Source: Taeniopygia guttata (taxonomy: Eukaryota > Chordata > Aves > Passeriformes > Estrildidae). Taken from it: 64,000 nt of DNA. Shown piece after piece: positions 1-13,058 of this stretch. A program made the position numbers and the translations under genes. Below the pieces are notes generated by a model, which saw only the letters and a list, made by a program, of their open reading frames with translations, did not search any database and was not told the DNA's origin. How positions within the stretch are numbered: position 1 is the stretch's first letter; each line of letters opens with the position of its first letter. Where the stretch lies: the NCBI RefSeq assembly GCF_048771995.1, contig NC_133032.1:23709501-23773500 (forward strand). Direction: 5' to 3'.

Positions 1-443
1 GAAGCCCATGCAATCTATGAGAGCACAGCTCAGTTCTGTAATGAAATTGCAGCTCTGTACATCCAATCTAACCATGTCCATTTTACAGCTTATAAAGAAA
101 CAACAAAAATAAATAAACAAAAAACAACAAACAAGACAAACATTTAAAAAATTAAAACACCAAGTAACATTTTCTATAATACCATAGTCATACCTGCTAA
201 TGTCGTCATGCAAAAGAATAAATAGAAAGGCTAAAGTCTAATCTCCTGCATTTCCCTGTTTCTCCTTTTGGGGGGTTTTTAATCCTCATCTTCTCCATGC
301 AATTCCTCTCTATATTTGGTATTTTACCATGCTCCTCTAGCCTAAGTCTAAAATTAAACAGTTTTAAACAGCACAATTACTCTCATTTCAGTCTCCAGCA
401 GCTGGTATCCCCTGAGCTTTGCATCTTATTTGCTGCCTTCATG

Positions 444-505
444 GCAGGAGCAGGGTCTGCATGAAGCCAGATTGCATTCTGGCTTTATGCAGACCCTGTT
501 CCTGC
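444..505 (+). repeat. Near-perfect 62-nt hairpin (inverted repeat)
   Basis: The left arm (444-470) and right arm (479-505) are each 27 nt and pair along their full length around an 8-nt loop (attgcatt, 471-478). Only two positions deviate from Watson-Crick pairing. Both are G opposite T, so a plus-strand RNA would have 25 normal pairs and two G-U wobbles. A minus-strand transcript (PLCL1 sense) would have two C-A mismatches instead. Pairing stops abruptly at both ends, and no flanking target-site duplication is obvious. It could be a pre-miRNA-like hairpin, a small palindromic element, or a templated-mutation palindrome. The inverted repeat is certain; a function is not. Confidence 0.9.
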
Positions 506-3500
506 AGTATGACTTCTTCAGGCAGAGCCAGGCCTACAGAGCTCTATCACAACCAATGTGTTCACATGCACCCAGCAGCAGTGCTGCACTCCCTTCATTG
601 TTATTAAACTCAAATGGGTGCAGATTTATAGGTCTCTACAGTCTACACTTTGCCAAACTTAATCTGTACTTGCTTCATTCTTCAGGCTCTCCTACAACAT
701 TTTAATTATTTATTGCTCTCTTATCTTAACTCCTTCCAGTTAATCTGTGTCATTCTGACACTGAAAAAGCACAGAAATAAAACAGCATTTTAAATGCAGA
801 TACCACAGCTTTATAAACCAGGTGTGTAAGTTAGAAACAGGCTCTCATTTAACTTAGACTGAAGTCTCCTTCACCACTGTTGCTTGTCAAATGTCTCGCC
901 CCATTGAAATGTTTGCTTCGGCTTTCTTCTATAGAGAACCACACAATACACTTGATTACATTAAAGGCTGAATTTCATTGTCTCTTATTCACATTCCTCA
1001 TGTCTCAAGCTGTCATATTTTTCTATTTTCCCCATCTTTAAATGCACTTGCAATTCCTGTCAATATGCTATTATATCCAAGTCGTCTTGTCTCTGGTGTA
1101 CCAGCCTGGAAGTCAGGTCTCCATGCTTGCCTTGTGGAAACCTCAACCAGATTGAGGACCTGAACAAGGTACACAACAGCTTCCTCCCATTCCAGATGTC
1201 TGTATTTCCTTCCAGTACAGCCCAAGCATCACATTTGAAGGGTGACAGCCATTCTCCGCTGAAAACATTTCTCTTGTTACCCCCTCTAGCAGGTCATCCC
1301 TTGTCCAGACCGACTTTTGCCAAGTCCTGTACAACAGTAACACCTCCTTAATGACATCTGCATGATTTACTAAGGAACAGTAGTATTCCAACAATTGGGA
1401 TTCATCTACACCCACCATGAGGCTCCAGGTATTACTACAGAGAGCTTCTTTGCAAGTGCAAGCAGATGAATTCTTCATAACACCATTTCCCAGAAGTTAT
1501 TAAGTCCCCCACAGTGTTTTTCCAGACTTCCTTATTTACCAGTGTTGAGAATCTCAGCCCACACCAGCAGCACTCTGTAACTCTGCCAGTGCAAGTGAGC
1601 ACCAGAGAAGATTTGATGTCTGGAATTCACTGCTGCTCAGTACACAGCTGTGTGTGCTCATGCCTTTAAGGAGAGAGCCCACATCTACTCCCGGCAAAGG
1701 CACAGGCCACAGAGATCTGCACAGCCTTTGTTCAGCATCTCTTGCTGAACACTAATCTTGTGTCTGCCACCATCACTCTTCCTCGCTTCTTTCAGCATGG
1801 CCAGACATCCCAACCACACTCCTACATGCTCTAAATAATTAGTAACCCATGTGTCACACAATATAACCTGCATTATTTTTCCTCCCTCTTTTCTACTGTC
1901 ACTCCTTACTGTAGTCGCTGAGTATCTTCCTGCAAAAATGAATGCTAAGGAAATCCCTAGTGTATTGGTGGAAGCGTCTGGCACTTCTATTTTTGGCAAA
2001 AATTACTTCCCAACGTAGAATGTAAAACATTTCTATTTTAATAATAGCAGTTTCTCATATCTTGGCTACTTTTTTTTTTGTTGTTTTGCTTCTCATCTCC
2101 ACAATATACTTTTAAAATAAACTTAATAGCAATTATGTGATTTTAATTTCACTTGGAATATAGCTAAACCACTAAGTCTACTCTGGAGACCTACTGATTT
2201 ATGGTCATCTTTTAATAAGTTGTATTTGCTCTACTGAAGCACCTCTGGATGCTACTGCAATGGAGCTATTTGCAATTGCAAATGAACAGTGAGGCAGATT
2301 TTCTAAGCAAAAGAAATCCAGAGGGCTGCAGAAAATACACACAAGAGATACAGCTTCGCCTACTTTATTGCATGTAATTCAGTGAAATGCCAAATTACTA
2401 CTTACTGTGTTTGAACTAGACTACAACTACAACAGCCCTTAGGAAGAAGTGTGCTTCTGTAGGAAAACCTGGAGAACCCTGTGTCTCAGATGCATTATTC
2501 AGAAGATGTATAACACAATTATAATACATTTATATTTTAACCCCTTAAGATACTTTTAAACAAAAGGGATTTAATACAGCCCATGAAATTAAATCAGCAG
2601 TGCCAGGAAATGAGGCAAACTTCCAAAAACCACCAAAACTAACAAAGAGATGGTGGGTACTCAGTTTGTATAAAATATACCACAAGCGCTGGCCACACTA
2701 CATTTACAACTGCCTTGCAATAATTTAGAGGAGGCTGATAGTCCTCTGTCAAAACTGGATCCTTCCCATCCCAGCATCTTCTGTCAAACCACAAGGAGAC
2801 AATAAAAGAGGTAATAAACACAGAAAAAAACTAGCAAACAAAAACCACACCATAAATTGATTTGGCCTATTGCATTCTCCATGGTTTTTGGTTTTGCGTC
2901 CTCCTTCACAGGATTAATCCTTCTGCAGACATTATTGCATTTTATGGTACGATGGGGGTTTTAGAATCAAAGACAAACTGTTGTTATAACAAGTAAACAT
3001 TACATGGGATAACACAATACATTCCACTGTATTTTGAAACTACAAAATCAAGACTGCAACCAAACTGGCAAGATGATGAGGAAGTCAGACAAGTAGAAAG
3101 TAAAAGCTACAAGCTATAAATTAACCACTGCAATTAAATTCATTTTGATCCTTCTCCAAAAAGGTTCTGCATTTTACCTCCCCATCCCTGAAAAAAAGTA
3201 CTTCAAAATCAAAAGACAAAACCACTGGTCAGCTATAAACGCCTTCAACTCTTCTGCTACTATGCAGAGAAGGCACTACAGAAAATTCAACTTCACTTTG
3301 GGATTCAATAACATTATTCAGGATGACAAGAGGGTATTTAAAAAACTTGAAGTAGAATTCCAGACAAACAAGCTGCTTCTCAGGAATACTGCACACTTAA
3401 GAGCTACTAGATAATTTCCAACTGCCAGCATAAAAAGCCAGGCACTACCTCCAGTGTGACAAGCTGTGCCAGAATCTCTCTCACAAGGATCAAGAGAGCT

Positions 3501-5107
3501 CTGAAAGTAGTTGGCAAAAAATTACGACTCCTAGCAAAACTGGAATCTCAAGGGCATGGAATGTGGGAGAGGAAAATCTATCAGAAATTAAGCTTCAGGT
3601 TTTTCAACATTTACTGCAGCATTTGAATGACCTCTCTTGTCCCGCAGGGAAACAAAGACAGTACCAGCAGCTACAACCACATCCACAATCCAGTCATTGT
3701 TAGCCTGTGGAACAAGCTAATGCTTGACATAGGTCTTCAAAAACATCCTGAATGATAAATCAAATAGCACAGAAATTAAGACTAAATACAAGCTATCACA
3801 TTGCTTAGAGCATAAATCAGGGGTCTGAAGAGGATGGAGAACACAAGCACATCATTAGAAACAAAAATGCTGAGTCAGACTGATCTCTTATTCCTTAAGC
3901 AAAACCTGATTGCATCTTGGCTTTTGCCCCACTCAACCCTCAGAAGAGATTTATTCAGACAATAAGCAGGAGAGGGCAGAAATGGCATAACCACTCCTCT
4001 CTCACAGATAAATATCCCATGGAAGCAGAAAAGGATGGTTTTTGGAAGGTGATAGTGAAGCAGCTATGTATAAATAATGGTTTTTAAGCTTCTTTTAACA
4101 ACTAGGCTCCTACATTTTTTCTGAAGTGTAAGTTTAACAAAAAAAAACTTGCTTTCCTTTCAACAAATCCCATAGAAGTCTATGAAATGGGTGACATGCT
4201 ACCCAGGCTAAAATCAGGTCTTCACTCTCCAATCTCTGCCTGGCTGAGCTCCAATCACAGCCAACCCCTCAGTTGCCTTTTTGTCCCATGGGGCTACTGC
4301 CAGCACAACTTGCAGCCCAGGCTGCCTTGGAGGTGGTGAAGCCAGGAAGACTTGCTTTATCCTAAGTATTAGTGTTTGACTTTTTCTATCCTGAAATACA
4401 TTTACAATGTTTTTAAACAGTCAAGCCCAACAAGCACTTGCTCCACACCATAATTTCAGGCAATTCACTCCTGATTCTCACCAGACCCTGCTCCACCACT
4501 TCTTGCCCACAGGAGGCAAGAAATACCCTGCCTAGGACAAAATAAAATAGCTCGGTGATGAAATGACAAACGTGAAAGGCGTGATCCATCTCCACCTAAT
4601 GACCACGTGCTCTGCTCACTCTGGGACAACATTTAGAAACATGTTCTATATGGGTCTCATGAGTTTTATAGCGCTGGGAGTGCTGCATCACAAACCTGCC
4701 CCCTTTGGATTCATCCAAATTCACAGCACCTCACCATGCACAACAAATGCTGATAGTAAAAGCCTGTTTCCTTATTTAAAAGAATAGCTTCAGTGGATAC
4801 AGCAGATTGCATACAGTATTTCCATTTTTATTACAGCTCTCATAGAAGGGCTTTGAATAATTGCTGCCTTCTAATCTTTATAATCTTTCTTTTTTGTTTC
4901 ATAGCAGACTTCTGTGGTTATGGCAGAGAAGGAAAGAGAATGAATAGGAATAGGGTGTAACTCAAAATCAAATCAGAAAGCAGATATACCAGAAAATCCT
5001 ACTCTTTCCTATTAGCAGAAGTATTTAAACAAAGCTTCCCTTACAGGAAAGACAAACAAGAAATAAAATGAAAGAATACAGTAAAATTGTTAAAAATCCT
5101 TTAAGAA

Positions 5108-5145
5108 TGGGTTCCTTCCAATTCAGCATATTCTATGATTCTATA
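5108..5145 (+). mobile_element. CR1 LINE 3'-end fragment
   Basis: A short fragment resembles the extreme 3' end of avian CR1 elements: a diverged version of the 'TCCCTTCCAAcccaa' segment followed by the diagnostic ATTCTATGATTCTAT tail. It is only about 38 bp, so the assignment rests mainly on that tail. No coding part remains. Confidence 0.65.
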
Positions 5146-6285
5146 AGCTGACTTGAGTAGTGCTTGCCCTAAAAAGTGAGACTATTCATTTTAACAAAAA
5201 CCCCAATGTAACGTGGATATACAAGATGTTCCAGAGATGTTAAACCAGTCTGAGATGTGCAGATTTCTTCTCTCTCTCCCAGACTAAATGGATTCTAGGT
5301 GACAGTTCAATCTTTATACAAAAAATTCACACATGCCCGAGGACCCAAGGGAAGACTTAAGATACATGAGACTCTGAGCATAATGGTGATTACAAGAGAG
5401 TAAACAACATGTTGATTTTATGAGGAGTTGAAACTTTATTACTTCATGCTGATTTTTATACATCAATCTCCAAGCAGAAAATATTCTAATTATCTTTTTT
5501 TTTTAGTGCAAAACAAAAGCAACGTTTATTTTGGAGTGCTCCTGTGCCTATTTGTTTGCATAGTATTATGCAAACATTATTTTTGTTTGAGCCAAATGAA
5601 CACAGTCTGCAGAACACAGGTATAGAGGCAATGCTCCAGCAACGTGCTCTGAAAAACAGACATTTCCTCTATTGCTCCTAAGAGAGGAGGTAGAACAAGC
5701 TCTTAGGCCCAGTGGGAATTGCAGTCTGACAAGCAGGGATAAGTACAAAAATCATGCAGTGCCTGAGGTTATAAACACAGTGTGCAATTGCTGCTTGCAA
5801 AGCTTCAGATACACAGGACACTGGCCATTATCATTGGGCTTTATTTTCCCCATAAGTCATCTGTGAAACCAGATAAAACAGAAGCAGGCTATAAGAGGTG
5901 TGGTATCTTCAAGGACAGGTTAAATCAAACTGTGCCATGAAAACACTGTTTTCACACATGTATTTTTAATATAATCCCAAGGATATAATTTTATCTTGCT
6001 CCCACACAGTGTCTTCTTATCAAATCCTGCAGTCTGTGTTATAATTCAGAGCAAACAGCCCCAACTGCTGCATGCTGCTGTTGCAAAAAACCAGGACTAT
6101 TTATTGGCTTTCAATCACCACAAAGTGAACTGCATTGCTTGCATGAAAAATGTGACAGATATATTCTTAAATATTGCCCTTTTATTCCAAATAGTAAAGA
6201 CATCATCTCAAAGAACTATAAATTCAGAGTAGGAGGACCAGATCTAAGCACAGCTCATTAAGTGATGCCATGATTTAAAAAAATT

Positions 6286-6462
6286 AATCATAGAGTCACA
6301 AGAAGGGAGCTTAAAAATTATCTAATCCCAACCTCCCTGCCACAGACAGGGACACCTCCCACTAGACCTGGCTGCTTAAAGCCCCATCCAACCTGGCCTT
6401 GAAAACTTCCAGGGATGGGACACCCACATCCGGGCAATTTGTTTCACTGCCTTACCACTATT
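6286..6462 (-). mobile_element. CR1 LINE 3'-end fragment
   Basis: It reads on the plus strand as the reverse complement of a CR1 3' end. It begins with the inverted tail (aatcataga), then a stretch close to the familiar 'ctaatcccaacctccctgcc', 'gggacacctcccactagacc' and 'gccccatccaacctggcctt' blocks, ending near 'cactgccttaccacta'. The element is 5'-truncated and carries substitutions throughout, so it is old. It contains no reverse transcriptase coding sequence. It helps identify the genome as bird-like (or another sauropsid). Confidence 0.92.
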
Positions 6463-7253
6463 ATAATCTCAGGGTTTAGTTAGAAAAATAAGGTTTTAGC
6501 CCTCAAACTGGTAGATTTGAAAGCGTGAACTATGTGACATCTCTACACTATTATTAGTCTAAGTCCACAGTCACTCCAAAGTTGCTCTAAATAGAGTGAA
6601 GGGCATTGTTTATTTGATTTCTTTAGGTCAGTAGTCTTTGTGACAGTGGGGGGAGTTTAAAAAAAACATTGGCACTTTTTTTTTTCAGTAAGCCAAACTC
6701 TTACTGGTTCGGATTGCACTTCCATTTCCTTCCCTTCTGTTCTGGTTTCTACAACTCTTAATAAAGTCAGGCCTTTGTGCTAAGCTTTGTAAACTCTTTT
6801 ACATTACAAATATTTCAGAATTACTCTGCAAGTGTGACAGATCCAGGAAACAAATCACTGTAGCAGAAGGCATTAGTAACATCTTCCTCCCCCACTTCTT
6901 TTTAACCAAACATGAGAAATTTGGATATTTCCATAGTTTCTCACTGTAGGGAAGTCCCTGTCATTGACAAAATAAATACAAATTGTAATACTTTACAATG
7001 AGGTACTGTAATGAACAATCTCAAGGTTAAAACCTTGGAGAAGGAACTGGATGTAAGCTGTGGATTTATTAATATAGGCTACAGCTACAGTGCTAGTATT
7101 CTCTAGGAAAACATCTAAAACTTGCTATCATATTTCCTGAGTAAGTCCTATTTCTCTGGAGTGAACTGATGGGATCACAACACCTCCACTGCTGATTAAA
7201 GTTAAAACAGTGTGCCACCCTTAAAACATTAAATATAAAAGCAATTAATAAGC

Positions 7254-7263
7254 CCATATATGG
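7254..7263. promoter_or_regulatory. Consensus CArG box motif (unproven)
   Basis: The ten bases CCATATATGG match the SRF CArG consensus CC(A/T)6GG exactly and sit at the centre of a 12-bp palindrome. A few such matches are expected by chance in a window this size, so this records a motif, not a demonstrated site. Confidence 0.2.
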
Positions 7264-10200
7264 GAATAAAAATGACTGGTATATCTGGAGATCAAAGAAG
7301 AAAGCAACAGCAATGGAACTTCAAAGTATTTCCTAACTGCTGAAGTTTTTACAAGGACATTTCCTTTCTCTTTCAGTCCCTGATTAAATGTGTGCCAAAT
7401 AGTCTGGCAAAAACTCCATCACCAAACACGTAAAAACCATTTGATGCAGGTCTCTGTATACACAAGTGAGTGTACACACACTTCTGAAAAATGGCTCCGT
7501 TTTATCTTCCCCCAGAAGCAGCAGGGTCAGTCTCACACATGACAAGTTGGCAGATAAAGCACAGCAATAGGATTCCTTGCAACACTTCTGCTCTAATGCC
7601 CCCTCCTAGATGTCTATGGTATTTCAGAGTGCTGGGCAGCATCAGCAGAGCACATACCTTCCCCTGAAGAGGCAGCTCATGGGGCCAGAGAGCTGCAGCT
7701 GCAAAAGCAAGGCTGTCATCCTGCAAAGTAGACTTGACTGCCTTTTCCTCCACTTGCTTCTTCTCAAATGGGCAAAGGAATTATCAGAAACAATACCTTC
7801 CTAGTATGATTTTTTCTAAAGCAGACTTATCCGAGGGATGCTGATGGCCCAGGCCCATCGCTGTACTTTGAATAATCAGGCTGTGTGCCAGGCTGTGGGG
7901 GGCTGCTGACTGAGACTAGCACTTGGACAGCTTGCCTGGGCTCTGCACTGAGAAAGAGGCTCCTTCAAAAGCTCATCAGCACGGCAATAAATTAAAAAGC
8001 AAGTGAACACTTATTTGATGTCTGTGAAAAGTCAATAAACCTTTCATTGCAAAACCAGCAGTAGGTAAACTCCTTTTATCTCAACACTACCATTTTTCTT
8101 CTCCACAATACAGAAAGCCATACAGCTTTTCTACTTAACAGGCCTCTTGATCTGTGTAAATCCCTGCTGTCTTCATTCTCAGTTATTTTAATAGGTACAT
8201 GCAATTCTAAAGCATCCAAGCCTAGAAATTGTGTGTATGGCTCAAGCCACATCTTCTTTCCACTAATCTGGTTTAAAAAAAGCACAAGACATAAGGCAAA
8301 CATTTGCATTTCATGCTCAAGATATAGATCTTCTTAGAGTGTTACCAATTGCTTTCCTTTTCTCTGATCTCCACCCACAAACAGCAGTAGTCTCCAGAAA
8401 CAGTTCAGGGTTTCTGTTCATTTTGGGGTTTAAAGAGTTAAGTGAATGTTTTAGTCTGTCTTGCCTATTTCCTATAAAACCAGAACGTGAAGAATGAACA
8501 CTTTCCATCCATCTGGCACTTCACATTTTTAAAGTTTAATATAAATACAAGTATAATGCGTTTGCTTCTTTTTTTAAAAACTAAATTATTCTGGGGTCTT
8601 ACTTTTAAAGCAGTTCTCTAACATAGTAAATCCTAGCATGCCTGATTTCAACAAGATATACAACAGGATGAACTAATTAATACCCATAGCATGACATACA
8701 TAAAGCATGCATGAATGGAAAACAGTATGTGTTGTATTGGCTATAAAATCCAAAGAATTTAATTAATTCATTACTACATGTCACACTGTGAAGTGGCATA
8801 GGACATTACTAGACTGGTATCTGAGCATTACTTTAATTATGTTTTATTTGGAAGATCATCTGTAAGGGGAAAAAAAAATATACTGGACCCTGCAATCACA
8901 AGTGTACAGCCAAATTCTGGATGGCTGTCATATATGGAAGACCTAAATTAAAATCTACCAGATGGCAAATCATTCTGAGGAATAATAAAACCTTTTCTTG
9001 ATCACTGTTTAAGGTCTGAATACTGTACTCTTCTCCACGGCTGGATACTGTTTCAAGTTTGTCATAATCTGAAGGAAAACAAGTGTTTATTTCAACTGGC
9101 TCTCCCCACTGTTTTAACTATTATCCAGATGATTAATACTAACAGTGATTTTCTGCCATCTCTCAATATATTCTTTGCTTTCTCAAACATTAATTAAAAA
9201 TTGGTACCAAAAATCCAAATATGAGTGTGACTACCACACACAAAAAAAAAAGCTTTATCTGGGGAAAAACTAAAAGCATCATGTATGAACATCATACTCA
9301 GCCAATTTACTTGGAGGAGGCTCTTAAAAGAAGATTTCATATTCAGACTTCATTTGACAAATACTTCTAAATTAATCTGCAGGCTGAAAAGTAGAGCAGT
9401 ATAACTGGTAAGGTAAAAACTACTTTCAGTTATATTTAAAATACCAGTTGCCTACTTTATCAAAACAAGGACTGGTGTATGTCAGAGCCTCTCTTTCTCC
9501 TCCAGCTGCTGTGCTCTGACTGAACTGATAGCCAAGTCACTGCTACAGCACTAGCAATTGTTCAAAGTACCACCTCAGTCCCATTTCCAAGCCAATATAC
9601 CCCAAAGAGAAAGAGGAGCAAAGTTCAGTGCCCAAGCCATCCTCAGCCCTCTCCTGGATGCCTAAGAACCCTGAGAAGTCTAAGCTTCAGCCAAGTGACA
9701 GCACTGACTATGCAGTTCACCAAATGCTAAAGCAGCCTTACAAACTGGTTGAACTTTCAACCTAGAGATAAAAGACTCACTTTGAGCTACATTGTCCCTA
9801 CGGTTTTCCTCTTTTAAATAATTCAGTCATGTATATCATAAATGGATAATGAAATCATTTAACGGTGTATTAAAGAACAAGTAGTTATGGCTATTTTTAT
9901 ACCTTGTCCAAATTAGGAGTTACCCACCTTTTGTCCTACAGTTTATTCACATTTACCTCTACCTGGTTTCCATTTTCATGCTAAGATAGTGTTCTGAGAG
10001 AAATAAGTTATCTAAACAGCCACATTCAAATATATCTGCAATCAGATTTCAGTGGAGGTAGAACGAGGAGCGAAACCAGAAAAAAACCTAACATGCTAAG
10101 CAAAAATATATCAAGTTCAGCATTCATTCAAGGCATGTGATAAGGAAACGCAACAAATGGTTTGCTGGAACAGAACCTTCTCACATTTCTACAAAGCTGT

Positions 10201-11540
10201 TTTAGTAATGACCAGTCAAGGACCAAAGTAGGCATTGCTATGAGTTCTGATCCTGCATTAAGTTTTGCTCCTTAGTGTTTTCAGAGAGCATTAGCTCTCA
10301 CTGCCAGGATATGCACAGGGGACCAGCCAACTACATTTCACAGCTGAGAGGAGCATGTGTCAGGTTCATTTTTTATCTCAAAACACAACTAAGCTAATTA
10401 TAAAACTTTTTTCTCCCCTAAATGAAAACATCATTACATTTCATAATAAAATGGAAACCACCTAAGCCCTTCTCCCACACTGGCAACAAAAAATACCACC
10501 CTCAGGGGGTGAAGGGGCAACAGCCCCTGGAACTGCAATGACCTAGCTGCTGCAGTACATCATGCCCCAGGCTCTGCAGCAGAGGAAATGACCACTGCTC
10601 TTCACTGACAACAAAGGACTGTTTCCTTGGAGGGTGATGTTTGTGTAGATGAGTCATATAAGTTTTATTTCAAAGTAAACTAAATAAGGAGAATGTTCAG
10701 AACTAGCTCATTAGCTGCCTTCAATAGTATATTAATGGTTTGCCTTTAACTGCAGTTTCACAGTGAAGTCCCTATCATTGCATTTCTTATCTTTTTAGAG
10801 GAACCTCCCCCAGGGTTTTGAAGAAAATAAACTTTTCCCAGCTATTATACATCAGAGGTCAAAAATTATTATAAATTCACAAGCTACAAAGAACTGTCTT
10901 TGTAGAATACCCCTCCAGGCATTCCCATTGTACTAGAATTGTCCTTGGATAGCTGGAAGGATCTTTCTCACTGAGTGATCGTGCAGCTGTTACCTCGCTT
11001 CCACATTCTAACAAGGTTGAGCTATTTTAGTTGGGACTTGTAATAAAATCTTTTCTTAAATGTCTTTGGCCCAGCAACAAGAAAATGAACCCCAGGGACT
11101 GATATCCAGAAATAAAAAAAATAAAATATATATAACAATCACAATAAGCAAGCAGTGAATTTTCAGACAAACTGATGTCCCGGTGGAGCCAGCTTTGCCT
11201 GCCCTTACAATGAACAAACTCCTCATATGAAAACAAGTTCAAACCATTTATCTACAGCAACAGGATCAACTGCACCTTGCACTAGTAAGAGGTTATGGTA
11301 TAAGCCAGTAGTGGCAGCACTGAGTGTGCAGGTTCAGCTGAAATAACCCAGTCCCCATGTACGCTTCAAACAAGTGCTTTGTCTGTTCTCCTGGACTACA
11401 AGCTCTTGAGAATAAAGACAATTCTCTGATTTTATAAATACCAGGTTTAAAGGGATGTTAAGCCCTTTGGACTATAATTAAAATGTCAAACCAAAATAGC
11501 TACCTAGGAACACTGCAGGAATATTTTAACTTAACATTTT

Positions 11541-11660
11541 TAGGGGTTTGGGTTTGCTTGGGGGTTTGGTTTTTTGGTGTTTGGTTTTTTTTTCTTTCTT
11601 TTTTGGTTTTGGTTTTTTTTATTGCTTCTTTTTAAAGGACATGTACTTTTTTTTTTCCCT
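11541..11660. repeat. G/T-rich low-complexity tract
   Basis: The plus strand is almost only G and T for about 90 bases (runs such as gggtttgcttgggggtttgg), then becomes T-rich with short C interruptions. It does not resolve into a regular tandem unit. Similar tracts with the opposite strand skew occur near 36.05, 36.5 and 46.25 kb. Confidence 0.8.
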
Positions 11661-12129
11661 TGAAAAAAAGTACTCATAGCTCTAGCATAGAATAGTAAAC
11701 AACAGCTTGAAACAGTCTTAAACTTTTTTAATCAAAAACTCTATTAAAATCTCCCTAAGATGATAAAGGTCTAGTTTTTGTTCAAAGACTTATCATGTGT
11801 ACATTCTTCCTGCCAAGAAGAATGATTATGATCCTGCTTATCAACAACTTGATCTACTTTCTCTTCCTGCTGTCAAAAAAAAATAATATTATTATTTTAC
11901 AAGGATTTATATCATCACTATGACAAGAAACCTATGACCTGGAGGACGCCATGAAACAACGTGGCAATTAAAATCAACAAAAGGAAACAAAGAATGAAGA
12001 ATGGTTTTGGAAACATTCCTCTTTCTGGGAATGTTCCTTTTGCAACAAACCCACTTCAGGAAATCTGCAGGTCCACTTAACAAGGAATGTTCTCTTCTCC
12101 TAAGTACCAAGTGATAGGCCAAGTTGTGT

Positions 12130-12362
12130 CAGAGGAGTTTTAGATGGGATCTAAGGAAACATGACTTCACCAGAAGGGTTGTCAAGCACTGGAACAGGCT
12201 ACCCAAGGAAGGGGTGGAGTTGCCATCCCTGGAGGTATTTAAAATGTAGAGATGTGGCACTTAGGGACATGGTTTAATGGTGGACTTGGCTGTGTTGGAT
12301 TAGTGGTTGGACTCAATGACCTTAAAGGTCTTTTCCAAACTAAAGGATTTTATGATTCTATA
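12130..12362 (+). mobile_element. CR1 LINE 3'-end fragment
   Basis: About 230 bp in plus orientation match the 3' untranslated end of avian CR1. Recognisable blocks include 'cactggaacaggctaccca', 'gtggcacttagggacatggtt', 'ttggactcaatgacctta' and 'aggtcttttccaaac', ending in a TATGATTCTATA tail. It is 5'-truncated, as most CR1 copies are, with scattered substitutions and no coding capacity. Confidence 0.93.
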
Positions 12363-13035
12363 AATTCCTTTAAAGCAGTCAGGTCTTGAAGCAAAAGGTC
12401 ACCTCTGAGTTATTTTGGTTCCTCAGTTAAAGCATTTTTATGTGTGCTACAGTGGAACAAAGCTTGTACTTTTCACATGGGCATTTTTAAACTCATAGCA
12501 CAGGTGCCCTGAAAATATGTGACAAATATGGAAAGAAATCAAGATGTATTCCCTTGTCATTCAGAATTGGCTTTGACTCTACTTATGTAAATTAAAAAGA
12601 AAAATGTGACCCTACTTTATACACTCTAAATACCAATTACCCTCTTTTACTTTCCATAACTTAAAATATTTTCATACCCTTTTTTAATGGCATACAGAAA
12701 TATTGCCTAAGGGTATCCAGATGTAATAAAGCATCTTTATCATCTTGAGTCATTCCACTTATTAAATCCTAAACCAATGTCAAATTAATATTTATGGAAG
12801 AAGTGGATTTCCGTAAGTATTTCACAGCCAACACTATAAATGTCATTCCCAGTCCATATTTCTAACTCCTCAGTCTCAGCTACTTTGTGAATGATAATCA
12901 GTTTGCTGCTGTAACTGTTTTATGACTATGGTCCTGCATGTACCACAAACAAGGAAATGCAATGGAAATGAAATTATTTTTTTACATTATCACAAATTTT
13001 CATGCTAATAGTCTTATTTTTAATTCATGCGACCA

Positions 13036-13058
13036 CTGTGCATTTATAAAATGCACAG
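13036..13058. repeat. Short perfect hairpin palindrome
   Basis: Ten-base arms (CTGTGCATTT and AAATGCACAG) are exact reverse complements around the 3-nt loop ATA. Pairing does not extend beyond the arms. Confidence 0.85.

Noticed and set aside
1143..1478. 111-codon minus-strand open frame, considered as a CR1 reverse transcriptase or retrovirus remnant
   Set aside because: No reverse transcriptase or retroviral motif could be recognised, and neighbouring sequence shows no element ends.
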